Origin: Siderastrea radians
Taxonomy: Eukaryota; Cnidaria; Anthozoa; Scleractinia; Rhizangiidae
Assembly (NCBI GenBank): GCA_964017195.1
Contig: OZ024894.1
Span: forward strand, 30,175,120-30,239,119
DNA length: 64,000 bases
Direction of reading: 5' to 3'
Below, piece by piece: positions 20,096-30,902 of the stretch. The notes under the pieces were generated by a model. The model was not told where the DNA came from and made no database searches. It worked only from the letters and a program-made list of their open reading frames with translations. A program made the translations under genes and the position numbers. Each line of letters starts with the position of its first letter. Position 1 is the stretch's first letter.

Positions 20096-20714
20096 TTGAT
20101 TCTAAGAAACTGTAACGGAAGACAGGCAGCCTCAGACTCTTTGTCTAGAAACGCCACGTCTCACGCCAACACGCCAACACTTAAGCAATTAAAGCTTCTT
20201 CCTGTTTCTGATCTCCTTTATATCAGAGACGCTGTGCAAATGTATAAATGTATGAATAATTTGGCCCCTTCCTACCTAAGTCAGTTATTTACTAAGAGGT
20301 CACAGACTCACAGCTTTCTTACCAGGAATAGAGACAGCCTTCAACTGCCTAGATGCAGAACTGCTCTGGCGCAACAATCGTTTGTGTTCCGCGGAGTTGC
20401 TATCTGGAATTCTCTTCCAGAAGAGTTAAGAAACTGTAGTTCTATAGTTTCCTTCAAAAATCAGCTGAAATCCGAGCTCTTGAGCAAGTGGCTAAACGAC
20501 TAGTTTAAACTCCTTGGAAACGTTTAATGGTACTTTATATTGAATTGAGGTTATAGTAAGGTTTATTGTATTTTTTTTATTTTAATTTTTTACCATGTAA
20601 ATTATTAACATTTTTCCAATTTTAAAATCTTGTAAATTGAGTATGAAGATCCCTTTGGGGAACTCAATAAACTTTATTCTATTCTATTCTATTCTATTCT
20701 ATTCTACATAGCGC
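20096..20714 (+). mobile_element. LINE 3' fragment (CR1/L2-like) with (TATTC)n tail
   Basis: The frame 20096-20503 encodes the C-terminal part of a non-LTR reverse transcriptase polyprotein: LKQLKLLPVSDLLYIRDAVQ, MYKCMNNLAPSYLSQLF, VAIWNSLPEELRN are the usual closing motifs of CR1/L2-type elements. The copy is 5'-truncated. The 3' UTR ends in ATTCT repeats (about 20684-20705). The catalytic reverse-transcriptase core is absent, so it is inactive. Confidence 0.85.
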
Positions 20715-22145
20715 AGTTTTTGTTTTGTGACGTTCGAATCCATTATTTGAATAGGTTGTTATTCGGACCAGGGAGCGTTTTTGTATCTCACGTACATAAA
20801 TACTAGCATTGTCTTTTCGAAACCTATCATCTCATTATTTCAAGACAAAGTAACACATTTTAAGCTTTCCGTCTAGTCTAAGAAGTACTCCTTCTTCAAA
20901 CCCAGGAAAACAACAAAATGAGCTTGTTATTGCCATTTCCAGTTTCTATTTTTAACGATGTCACATCCTGTTACTTATATTACCCCCCCCCCCCAAAAAA
21001 AAACGGTTTGTTTTGTTTTGTATTAGTTTGTTTCTTTTTGTTTTGTTTTTTGTTTTGTTTTGTTTTTTAGGCAGGCACCTAATGTTCCAGCACTTCTCAG
21101 TCACTCGTTTGTTTGAACAAAGAATTACACATGTTGAGCTTTCTTGAACTCTAAGTAAATAGTAAATAATGTTCAATTTAAACAACATGAAACATTATAG
21201 CCATTCTGTGCGATGTGTTCGATAAGTGAACATATACTTTGTGGACAAAGAAAGAATAGAACTGTATTAGGTTGTGCAAGGTTAAACTTCTTACTCAAAT
21301 GAAAATGTTTCTGGATATTAATTCGTTTTTGAAATCTATTTATTTTAACAGAAAGGGTAGCCTAAAATTATTATGAACGTCACAGAACATCGTAACAGTT
21401 TCGTAAGAGTAGTAGTTTGCGATACTTTAAGGGTGGATTCATTTGCAGCATACGCGTATAGCAAAAATGCGACAACCCGTTTTTTTGCATCCCGTTTAGG
21501 TTATGCGTATGGACCGGTAAGCGATAAATCAATGCTCAGTGACCTGCACTCGTTGTGGTGCTGTGTCCCAAAAGCTCCAAATGTTCAGATACAAATCGGA
21601 GGCCAATTCAGGAGTTGAATTGCTTTCCCAGTTGTTTGATTGTTGTTTTCACCATTCCGTCCGCAACCTCTAAACTGAAAACACCTGCGTTTTGTGGTTT
21701 GCGTTTAACAAACTACAAACATGGTGAATTCTGACGTTCCTCACAACAGTAATCTTGTTTCTGAGCTGCATAGAAATTACCTGTTCAAGTTCAAGTTCAA
21801 AGTCTGTCTTCAGTTCGATCAAACAGGCACATGATGGCGCCGTTGTGCGAACGGATTTAAACTTATTCGGTTCAACTGCCGCAGCTAATATGGCCGGAAA
21901 TCGTACCGCCTCAATCCGCTTTGAACGATGGTTACAGCAATGTTTCAAGAAAAATCAAACACGTACTACATTTCAGAGCCAATAATTAGAAGATATTTTC
22001 CCAAAAACTTATGCCACTTCGTTTACTTTGGAGCAGTTCCATTGATTCATTCAGCTTTGAAAATAAACGCTCTCAACCTGTGCACTTCGCAAGGTTTTGG
22101 CGCCTTTTTCGTTCAGTCAAGTGACCGATTCTTGTTCCCCTGTTA
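20715..22145. other. Intergenic sequence, no gene seen
   Basis: Upstream of gene B. Contains poly-C and TTTTG-rich low-complexity sequence (20982-21070). The frames at 21373-21618 and 21755-21985 have no family features and no exon-like splice signals, so I do not call them. Confidence 0.4.
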
Positions 22146-22906
22146 CCGTAGAATTCCGAAAGTGACGACCCCTCCGAAAGTAACGGCTCCCCGAAAGTAA
22201 CGTATATTTTTTGCTTTTCTATTAAATCCCGTAAGTAATGACCCCCGAAAGTAGCGATCCCTTCCAAAATGTGACAATTCGAACAAAAAATCTAATGTTG
22301 GTATTTAACGTGATATTTCTTCAAGTATTGTATTTGTTCTACATCGCTTGAATGGCCAATGGCGTAATTTCCCAGCCCGCTGAGATTAATCTCGTCATCG
22401 CGTTCCCCTGGCGTTGGCAAGGCAAATCCACATTTTACGAAGGAACGACTGATTGTACTTTTCAGACGGCGAGAAAGGTGTTGCCATACTTGCCTTGTCC
22501 ATTTTGTGGAAAAGATCCTTCTTTCACTGGCAGTAACTTTTCCTGTCAGAAACTGAATTTAAGAAACTCATTGAAAAACAAGGTCTCTTCCGCCTCAAGC
22601 CGAATGCTGATGGAACAATGTGATCGCAAGACTGTAATACGTGAACACTACTAGAACGTGCAATTCGGCCCTTTGTTGTTATAGTTTGCTTTGTTAAAAC
22701 GAATCAGTGAATAAACTAAACATGCAACCTGAATGACCTTTTCATTTCCTGTTGAGCTTCCTTTTTTTAAAAAACGAGCACTGAATTACGGTACAAACGT
22801 TGTTCAACCATCCCAAACTGTAACGGCTACCCGAAAGTAACGGCCCCTTTGGCTTGCAAAATCCGAAAGAAACGGGGGCCGTAATAATACTTTCGGAATT
22901 CTACGG
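22146..22906. mobile_element. 761-bp TA-flanked MITE, CCGTAGAATTCCGAAAGT termini
   Basis: Termini CCGTAGAATTCCGAAAGT and inverted ACTTTCGGAATTCTACGG are an exact 18-bp inverted repeat with TA at 22144-22145 and 22907-22908, as in Tc1/mariner-class elements. Sub-terminal zones repeat CCGAAAGTAACGG several times on both sides. The internal frame 22352-22654 is of unknown origin and might be captured or unique host sequence; I see no transposase motif. Confidence 0.8.
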
Positions 22907-22909
22907 TAT

Positions 22910-24008
22910 CTCTTTTCTCATTTCTTTTTCTTTCTTTCTTAATTTTATAACCATTATAGAGGTTGAGTTTTTATTAAAACTAGCAATTTTTTTTGCTTGT
23001 TTTGTTTTTTTTTTGTGTTTTTTTTTTACGCGGTGCGAGTCTACTTAAAATCGATCACAAGCATTCGCGAGAAGCATTCATGACGCGAGCTGTGGTATGG
23101 ACTCTCATCTCCCTCGGCTCTCGACCAATCAGAGAACGAGAAACTGATAAGATGTGGTAAAAAAAAATTTAAGCAATAGTCTACAATATAACAATAGCTA
23201 ATAAAACAAAGAAAATCTTGTTAGGTTCTTACGCTGAGTCAAACGTCCCAAAACAGTGTTCTTCAAAACAACTGCTATTATTTTATTTCGAAATTACATG
23301 TAAATTTTTCTTTAAATATCTCATTTAGGCAGTAAACTATCAATTACGTAATATTGTTGAGCAGTCGCTTGGCTTCACGAGACGTACTGAGACTCTGCTA
23401 CGGGAAAGCTTCTTTATTGCTGCGACTTGAACTTCTACAGATGCTCTGCTGATACTAACCGACTACTAGCTACAATCAAGCTTCTTTTATGCTTTGCTGT
23501 AAACATGTTTGCGTCCCTAACTAAGGAATACCAGATGGCGCCAAAAGAAGATAAAGTTGAAAGAATTCAAAAGAAGAACAGCTGAGATCAAGGAACCATT
23601 TGGCAAAGGGAAGACAGATTAAGTTGGGCCAATCAAGTATAGAAAAACTTAAGTGTTTGCGAAGAAATTGCCCTTGAACTCAATGTTCAAGGAGGTCTTG
23701 GCAAAGCTTACAGGAAATCGCAAACCTGTCTGCAGCACGCCCTCAGTTACGTAGACAAACAGGAAAACGTTTAGAAGGGAACGCATTACACTTAGATCAA
23801 AAATTGCACTTATAAAGTCTACCAAAATTATTTCAAGGCTAGAAAAACAACTAAATCAATAGCCTAAAATTAGCTTTACAACAATATATAACTTCCTTCA
23901 AAAATTTTATTTTTACGTTTCTAAGGCATTATTTAAAATACCAGAAAACTAGTAAACGATGTTCGTAATCAGGACACAAATGTGAAAAAGGTGGGCCAGC
24001 ATAATCTT
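22910..24008. other. Intergenic sequence, no gene seen
   Basis: Poly-T/TTTTC low-complexity sequence at 22920-23030 and otherwise unremarkable AT-rich DNA. No exon, inverted repeat with target duplication, or RNA gene was seen. Confidence 0.4.
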
Positions 24009-24012
24009 TTAA

Positions 24013-24615
24013 CCCTCACGCGTACAAGCAATGGTCGAAGGGGGAAAAGGGGAGGATGTCCAAATTTGCAATGTAAATAATATTTGTAAAAATTTGTTGT
24101 TTTCAGTAGCCGTTTCGCTATCCCTTCACTGGTGCCCGTGATATGATATCAATGTTAAACCGATAAAGTTGAGTGAGGACAGGTTATTCTAAAGTGAAAA
24201 GGGGGACTGTTTTTAAGGCCAAATCGATTCTTCAGTGGAAACAAATGAAAATAAAACGGATAATTATATAACAAAATAAGCAAAGTGTTTGATTTATAAC
24301 ATTATTAATGTCAGTTGTGCAAAACCAGCAGTTTCCACATTTTCTAGGTAAATAGACTTACTGACGTTATTTATATCTATATAAAAAAGAAAATGACTGA
24401 AAGAAAAAGAACAAAGAAAAAAATTAGTTGCAATGCTACCATTGTAGTTAAATGCTCAGCAAAAAAGAGACCTTTTTTTTACCAGAGAAAATTACAGGCT
24501 CTCTGATAAATGAAATGCTTTTCAAAATATGGCAAGAGGGTAAAAACTAAGGCAATGGGGATCTCATCTCCCTTGTACAACGGTGGGGAGATGACTTCCC
24601 TTGTACGTCCGATGG
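24013..24615. mobile_element. 603-bp TTAA-flanked MITE of the CCCTC..GTACAAG family
   Basis: TTAA (24009-24012), then CCCTCACGCGTACAAG; right end CTTGTACGTCCGATGG, then TTAA (24616-24619). Same family as the elements at 560-1138 and 1192-2183, with point changes in the terminus. No coding capacity. Confidence 0.75.
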
Positions 24616-25197
24616 TTAAAGTAGCCGGATACAAAAATACATCAAGCAAAGGCAAATGAATCGTCATCATCATTTCAGGTTTTGGCACTGCTTTCATGTT
24701 CTGATGCCACGAGTGACTCATAGAAATATCGTCTGACATAAGTGAAATACACATAGAATAGCAATATATACAACCAAACAATCAATCAGAGCTATTAGCT
24801 AACTAGCAGGTATCTATTTTCATCCAAAAAAGTGAACAGAAAAGGCAGCAAAAGGCAGCAAAGATCGAGCTACAAACCACATCTCCACGGTTTAGTCTGA
24901 ACATGGACGCAGTGGCGCACACGAGGCAAATTTCCCTACGCCATGCTGGTGTGTCCTAACAACAACAACAAAACCGGTGATGCATTATGTGGTTCTTCGG
25001 TGTTATTTGAGGAATTTAACACGAATAACAGCAACAAAAGGAGACAAAACAACAAAATATAACAAACAACAAGAAGAAGATAAAGTAAAAAGTCGACCTA
25101 GTGGCCTCTTCACAGTCTACAAGATTGTTATCAAGTTTTAATCCTTTATTTGTCTTAAGACATTACTCTAAATTAAAAAAAAACGCCGTTCAGATTT

Positions 25198-25383
25198 CTA
25201 CGCTTCAGTGCTCTTGGTTTGGTCCTCATTTTCCTCTGGTACTCTTGACTTCGCAGCGTCTGTCTTGAGATAGTCGATGTCAGCGTAAATAGTTGGGAGG
25301 CTGGCTCTGTTGATTCTGCCAGTGTTGACGTCTGTGGTGTGGCTTAAGACTGCATACACAGCACCGCGGTAAGGGGCAGGCTT
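25198..25383 (-). CDS. Receptor gene C, last exon of cytoplasmic tail
   Basis: 62 codons with the stop, phase-0 acceptor ATTCTGCAG. The peptide contains YRGAVYAVLSHTTD, then LPTIYADIDYLKTD, and a polar charged end. YAVL and YADI are SH2-type sites; none has the -2 hydrophobic residue of a strict ITIM. The acceptor joins in frame to the CAG/GTACTAG donor of the preceding exon, giving RRPPQ-KPAPYRG across the junction. The fit of both signals and continuous tyrosine motifs make this a confident exon. Confidence 0.75.
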   Translation of the reverse strand, partial: KPAPYRGAVYAVLSHTTDVNTGRINRASLPTIYADIDYLKTDAAKSRVPEENEDQTKSTEA

Positions 25384-25765
25384 CTGCAGAATAAGAACAA
25401 AAAATAAACAAGTAAACAAACAAAAACGCTTAAGAAAGCAAAATAAGCTAGAAAAGTAAATCAAAATGAGTACAACGTCCCACGTTCATGATCAAACCTT
25501 TGTCTTATTGATCTAAATTAACTCCATTAATGAGAAATTGAAAAGGTTGCAGCCTTAGAAATTCCATAAAAAAAACCAAGCTCGTTCCAAGGGTACTGAG
25601 TTCGTTCTTCTCTTAGTTTGTTCCCAAATACTGATTGCACGAAATTTGATGAACCAAGGACATTTCAAAGTATAGGGACCCCCAGAAACTAATAACCTTT
25701 GTAAATATGTACATCCTTACATGATAAGAAATAAAACGCGTGGAGGTTGGTGACATAGCTAGTAC

Positions 25766-26382
25766 CTGAGGGGGTCGTCGTTTCTTTTTTGTTTTGTCAA
25801 CGACTGCATATAGGTCCTCTTTACGCCCTTCCCCAATGTTTAGATTCTTTTCCTCTTCGGCTTTACTGTCAATCATTTCCAATTCCTTCCGGTTTCCAAA
25901 CGACGAAACGTTCACAAGCTCCACAGAGTTTCCATCTTCAGATGACTGACGCGATGTGCATTTCATCTCCAAACTTTCTCCTTGTATTGTTGGTTCTTTG
26001 CAAACAGTGGTGTTACCTTGCCCCGAGTTAATGTAAACGATCGCGTAAACACAGCCTTGTTTTCCCCCTTTCTGTTTGGTGTCACTCTCAGCACTCTCAC
26101 GTTTCTCCACAGCTTCTGCTGTTGCTGGGTGGTCTGTTGGGGTAAGGTAACCACCGCCGGACGGCGTTTGCACCCTTGATTCTTGTACGTGGCTTGATGA
26201 TTCTTTGACATCCAATCTCGATTTTCTATTGCTCTTGTCAACAATGGCGTCTGTGGGCTCTTGTTTGGGTTCGTTAACCGTTTCGTAGTTTCCCTCCTCA
26301 GGCATGCTGACACCCACTGTCACTTCGGTGGAGCTTTCCAGATGTTGATTGTGTACATCTGACGTTTGGCTTGGGTTTGAGG
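25766..26382 (-). CDS. Receptor gene C, large cytoplasmic-tail exon
   Basis: 617 bp from acceptor CCTTACAAG (phase 1) to donor CTCAG/GTACTAG (phase 0), 205 open codons. Charged, Ser/Thr-rich cytoplasmic sequence with tyrosine sites EEGNYETVNEP, GGGYLTPTD, GCVYAIVYINS and EDLYAVVDKTKKKRRPP. The DLYAVVDKTKKK segment, from my memory of cnidarian genomes, recurs near the C-terminus of several anthozoan membrane receptors; a search is needed to confirm. The exon follows the transmembrane exon directly. No catalytic domain is visible, so signalling would go through recruited proteins. Confidence 0.75.
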
Positions 26383-26459
26383 CTTGTAAGGAAAAAAAGA
26401 GAAAAAAGACATAAATTTTATCAAAGAGAGAGACAGAAATTTTAGATAATCACGGTGGA

Positions 26460-26706
26460 AGGATAAAATCAGACGACATGAGATCAGATGAGATGAAATG
26501 AGATAAGACGAGATAAGATGAGATGAGATGACGTGAGATGGGATAACATGATGTGAGATGACATGAGATGACATGAGATGAGCTGAGCTGAGCTGAGATG
26601 AGGTGAGATGAGAAGAGGTGAGATGAGATGAGATGATATGAGATGAGATGAGATGAGATGTGTTCAAATGAGGAGAGGTGAGATGAAGTAAGGTGAGGCG
26701 AGGTAC
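26460..26706. repeat. GAGAT/GATGA minisatellite in gene C intron
   Basis: Dense 5-bp repeats of the GATGA/GAGAT type with TGAGC variants, about 26470-26700. It lies between the large tail exon and the transmembrane exon of gene C. Low complexity explains the long frames on both strands here. Confidence 0.9.
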
Positions 26707-26806
26707 AGGGGGAATGGGGGATAAAATCTCCCCTTGTCGTTGATCATTGGTGCATATTCTTCTTTGTCATACACAAGGAAAGTTCATCTACCAAAGAATT
26801 AGATAC

Positions 26807-26953
26807 CTTTTTGTTTGTCGTTCCGACGTCGATGAACAAAAAAGAACCAAAACAGGATGAAAAAGACCAATATGATAACTGCCAGCAAGACCAAGACGAT
26901 CGCAGTCACATAGTTGTTTTTGTTTTGTGCTACAGGTTTCCCAGGAGGTGTCA
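26807..26953 (-). CDS. Receptor gene C, transmembrane exon
   Basis: 147 bp, phase 1-1, acceptor GTATTTCAG, donor AAAAAG/GTATCT. It encodes VTPPGKPVAQNKNN, then a strongly hydrophobic helix of about 25 residues starting YVTAIVLVLLAVIILVFFIL, then the basic HRRRNDKQK stop-transfer. Same exon type and phase as genes A and B, but no obvious sequence identity with them beyond architecture. Confidence 0.8.
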
Positions 26954-27685
26954 CTGAAATACGTGTACCAAAATGATGACAATAAACAAGAAAAAAGCAT
27001 GATTTATGACCATTCACACATATTAATAATTTATTACAGTTTTAATGCAAATAATATAGATGATGCGTCTGAGTTTGTTTACAAGAAAGCAAGGATGCTG
27101 GGAACCACTGCAATTGTCTGTAAGCAATAATTCAAATATCAATAAAAAAGAAAAAAAAACGGTCTGAGCCATTTCCTCCACCTCCCATCAAATTGTCAAC
27201 TTCTGCCAAAAACACCTGGTTTCAAAATCAAAATCAGTTGAATCGCCACATAATTCTGGTCCATGTAAATGCCCAAATTTTTTAAATTTAAAAAGAAAGT
27301 TAAAACGCAAAGGCGTAAGGCTTTTACTATCTCTTAGTTAGTAAACTTTATTTAAAAAATAGTCTGATCCCAAACGTTGGAGTGCTACTGTAATCAATGA
27401 TGATAAGAACTGGATCAGTGTTCTTAAATCAGTTTGTTCTGCCTGCTTGTCTTTCACCGCTTAACGGAATTGGTCTAGGTCTCTCTACACGAATACCTGG
27501 GTTAACAGGAATCAGGAATGGTGGTTGCTAAGACGTGCTAGTGGCTTACAAAAGACTTTAGATACAAATGGATCTTGTTGAGCCAGTACCTCTTTCATAA
27601 GCGACCATCTTCTTTAAGCAAGCACCTTTATAAATACGGTTTCGGACAACTCGCCCTATTTTTAAAATCTAAAAGGGACAGCTAC

Positions 27686-27841
27686 CTAGCTGGCTTGGAT
27701 TGATCTTCTTTGATACATCTCTTCCAGATTGCTTTTGAGTAGACATTATATTTGTGAGTGAATCTTGGAATGTGGTGGGACGTGCGCTTGACCGTATTCC
27801 ATCTGGCGTTTTTTGGGACGATTGTGCCTTAACTGTTGAAG
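27686..27841 (-). CDS. Receptor gene C, Ser/Thr/Gln-rich stalk exon
   Basis: 156 bp, acceptor CTATTGCAG and donor CTAG/GTAGCT, phase 1-1, fully open only in the frame STVKAQSSQKTPDGIRSSAR and so on to NPSQL. It joins in frame to VTPPG of the membrane exon. Low-complexity, cysteine-free, as a stalk should be. No ectodomain exon of gene C follows nearby; the closest candidate upstream on this strand is the lectin/stalk pair at 55.8-56.7 kb, whose stalk exon also ends in phase 1. Confidence 0.65.
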
Positions 27842-27900
27842 CTGCAATAGGTTTGATTTTGTTTTAATACTTTAAGATGTAGGTTTCTTAGGGCCTTCAG

Positions 27901-28290
27901 AGACTAGACATTTAGTTGTCGACAACTAAATGTTATGGACAACTAATTCTGTCCGATGCAAGCATTCCACACACTGGAGTGTCAGTTGTCGACAACCAAG
28001 TCAGGCAAGCGAGAGCTTGGGAACTAACGTTCACCATGTATGCCCGTTAAACGCAGTACGTGACTACGCAGTTCCGATAGTTGTCGACAACTAAACCAAT
28101 CATCCCCACACACTGGAAAACAGTCAAAAACGTTGTTGTCGACAACTAAGCAGTTTCCCTTTTGGAAAAGGGAAATTGCCTAGTTGTCGACAACTACAAA
28201 ATTACCGTTTAGTTGTCAACAATTAATCTCACACACAGCGTTTTTTAGATGTCGATAACAAATAGTTGTCGACAACTAAATGTCTAGTCT
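27901..28290. mobile_element. MITE-like element with an array of a 16-bp palindrome
   Basis: Both ends are AGACTAGACATTTAGTTGTC (the right end inverted). The palindrome TAGTTGTCGACAACTA, or a close variant, occurs at 27913-27928, 27984-27997 (partial), 28078-28093, 28135-28148 (partial), 28181-28196, 28210-28225 (variant) and 28263-28278: seven sites in 390 bp. Each site contains the SalI-type core GTCGAC. No target duplication was found, so the edges are those of the inverted repeat. No coding capacity. Confidence 0.75.
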
Positions 28291-28643
28291 GTGGAGGAGG
28301 TCCTGAAACATTTGCTTTATGTTACGCTAACTTCCACCTTTTGCCCTTGTAACTGTCGCGAAATATTACCTTCAATTACAAAATCAATACGTTGTTATAA
28401 GGGTTCAAAGTTGGGACACGATTTCTTTAATCGTGTCGCGCACTTTGGTCCTTGGATGAGACCAAGCGTGATAGATCCAAGATTCTCTTTCAACTATGTT
28501 GATTCCGTTATATTATCAAAGCTGCAAAATTCGAACATAAAATGGAAACATGGTCTTGTTATTCCAATACGGAGTCAAAGCCTAATTCAGAAACATTCCT
28601 TAAGGTTATCGTCGTTTGTTTTGTAGCATGCATGAAGTCTGTC
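28291..28643. other. Unique sequence with an unassigned plus-strand frame
   Basis: A plus-strand frame of 111 codons (28291-28626, MEEVLKHLLYVTLT...) starts at the edge of the preceding element and ends before the next one. It has a few Cys and aromatic residues but no recognised family, splice sites or close similarity to its neighbours, so I leave it uncalled. It may be decayed transposon sequence. Confidence 0.3.
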
Positions 28644-28651
28644 ATATGTAG

Positions 28652-29090
28652 ACCCGGGGGGGAGGGAGGGGGGGTCTACTCAACAAAGTTTTATACTGGG
28701 AGGCTCCGCCCCAAGGTCCTACCACTTACCCTTATATATACCATTTTTGACAGAAAAGGTACCCCTTTCGTATACCATCCATAGAGAAATGGTACCCTTT
28801 TCACGTACCCACTGGAGAACACTGCATCCCTTTTCTAAATCCTTGGAATGATATTATGAGAGAACAGTATTTATATCGGAAGAGATGTTAACCAAAAAAC
28901 AATATTATTAGGTACTCGAAATATTTTAATCAAAGGCCTTTTAAATACCCAAATAGCAGATTTCCCTACCCTTTCATATACTTCAGCTCGTGAAATCTCT
29001 ACCCTTCTATATACCTGAAGCCTGAAAAAGGTACCCCTTTAGGGCGGAGACTCCCCGTGTAGGCCATTATAGGGAGTTCCCAGCCCCCGG
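28652..29090. mobile_element. ~440-bp MITE with CCCGGGGG termini
   Basis: Left end CCCGGGGGGGAGG... followed by GGGAGGCTCCGCCCC; right end GGGCGGAGACTCCCC ... CAGCCCCCGG is its diverged inverse. Flanks atatgtag and acatgtag match at seven of eight bases, a possible 8-bp target duplication. The interior carries repeated GGTACCCCTTT / AAAGGGGTACC blocks. No coding capacity. Confidence 0.55.
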
Positions 29091-29349
29091 ACATGTAGGG
29101 TGGTATGGCATGCATATAGGGTTGAATTTGCGCCTCATTTTGCGTGCTAATATGCGGATGAACATGCAGTGAAAAATTCTGACGCACCTGGGGTTTAATC
29201 CATCAAATTATTTATTTCTATCCACGCGAAGAAGCAATCTTTCATTTTAGGAAATATCGTCGCTTAGTCATTCTGGCGATTTAATTCCCTGCAGTGACTG
29301 TGGATAGCCTTTTTAACAGTATTAGCAGGCACGATGTTGCTCCCTAGTG

Positions 29350-29966
29350 TTTAGTCCTGCTGTAACAAGTGCGACGCAGACGGTCTAGAACGTCTCCAAC
29401 GTCGAACAGCCAAAATTGTATCTATGCCTAGTTCAAGTGACACTGCTATGCAGATTTTAAAATGGGTGCCACTAGAGACCCGCAGACAAACATGTATGTA
29501 AGTTAGTTAAGAAATGCCTAACTAATAACTTCCCTCAGTTTCTTCGTAATTATTTCACCTTTAACCAGGATGTCGTTCCCAGGATTACGCGACAGAGTAA
29601 CTGTCTTGGTATCCCGCGAGTTAGGACTGAAGCCGCCAAAAGAGCTTTCTTTTACAACGGAGCCTTAATTTACAATAATTTTTATAACTAGATCCTTCTT
29701 ATGTCGACGATGTAATATTTATTTCCTTATTCGTATATTTTTATTCTTATTAATTTTAAGAGGTTATAGAATTTAGTGCTTTTTATATTTTATATCTTTT
29801 TATCAATGAGGTTAAGTTTGTTTTGTAATAATTTTAGGATGTTATTACACCCCTTGTTGTATTGTAAATAATTTATTTTTTCAGGGCTCCTATTGGTAAC
29901 AGAGTCTGCCTTGACTCTGACGTGATTTCCCTAAACAGATAAAGGTGTTTATCTTTATCTTTATCT
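29350..29966 (+). mobile_element. LINE 3' fragment with (TTTATC)n tail
   Basis: Plus-strand coding remnant reading CDADGLERLQRRTAKIVSMP, QILKWVPLETRRQ, PQFLRNYFTFNQDVVP and ending VRTEAAKRAFFYNGALIYN before a stop at about 29690: the terminal part of a non-LTR polyprotein. One short frame break occurs after the ETRRQ block. A 3' UTR follows and ends in TTTATC repeats (29947-29966). Inactive, 5'-truncated. Confidence 0.75.
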
Positions 29967-30179
29967 AGGCAAACCATAATACTGGATTTATTCTGTTATG
30001 GTGACGATGATGCATTATCACAACAAACGAAAAAAAATAATAATGAGTATTAAGGGCTGCCTAGGGGGACAAAAACAAGTTCCAGTTACCGCGCAACATT
30101 TTTTATTTTCAACGCTTTGGAAAGCTTAAATCCAAAAAGAGGTTTTTTCCTTCCGTTTCAAATGGTGCACTTTCATTTG

Positions 30180-30860
30180 TCTGGAAACTTAACTCAGATA
30201 AGACAGAATTCCTTGTATTTGCTTTACATTTCATCCTAGGCCTTTGCTTCCCCGCTTTGTCCCTGGCAATGATTCGATCAACCCTTCAGATTCAGCCAAG
30301 AACATTGATGTGATTTTTTATAAGCATACGAATTATGAACCTCAAGTTAGTGCTATTTGTTAAGTGTCTTCCATCTGCGCAATATATCCCGTATACGGAA
30401 ATACCTCTCTACCGACAGCACAAAGACGCTGGTTCACGCCTTTGTTACCTGTAAGTTTGATAGCTGCAACTCACTGCTCTATGGTCTTCAGCAGAATTTT
30501 ACTTAAGGCTCCAAATGGTACCAAACGGTGCTGCAAGACTTGTATTTAACCAGAGAAAGTTCGCGCACGAGCTTTTTATTGATCTGCATTGACTCATCAT
30601 CAAACAACACATCAACTTCACAATTTTGGTACCAGCTACATACAAGGAGCTTAATGGTCTCTCACCGGGTTATATTACCGACCTACTCGAGGGATATAAC
30701 TATACTCGATCTTTACGATCTCCAATCAGATGTTATCATTCATGTTATTTTATCCGGCGTTTTAATTGGCCCAGAGACCATTACGTCACTGCAAAGAATA
30801 ATTGTCTGCTCATGCGCATTACGGTGCGACGATGTTTTGCTGCAAATAATTCTGCTCGTG
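30180..30860 (+). mobile_element. Decayed LINE fragment (CR1/L2-like reverse-transcriptase C-terminus)
   Basis: Frames shift several times but retain family motifs: SDKTEFLVFA, then after a gap VPNGAARLVFNQRKFAHELF, then ILVPATYKELNGLSPGYITD-LL. In intact elements these are SxxKTEF, QNAAARL and YKxLNxLAPxYLxDLL of the thumb and connection region. Multiple stops make it a pseudogene. It ends near the start of the Crypton ORF. Confidence 0.75.
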
Positions 30861-30902
30861 TGCAGTTGAGTCACCTGTTCAGTCCACGTTTGAAACTCCA
30901 CC

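Noticed and set aside
22352..22654. 100-aa frame with CPFCGKDP
   Set aside because: A CxxC alone is not enough; it lies inside a MITE and no homology is recognised, so I leave it uncalled.
26320..26667. Long Ser/His frame (SSHLISSH...)
   Set aside because: Translation of the GAGAT minisatellite.
27901..28290. CRISPR-like array
   Set aside because: The repeats are palindromes of 14-16 bp at irregular spacing within MITE ends, in eukaryotic DNA; no constant repeat-spacer pattern.
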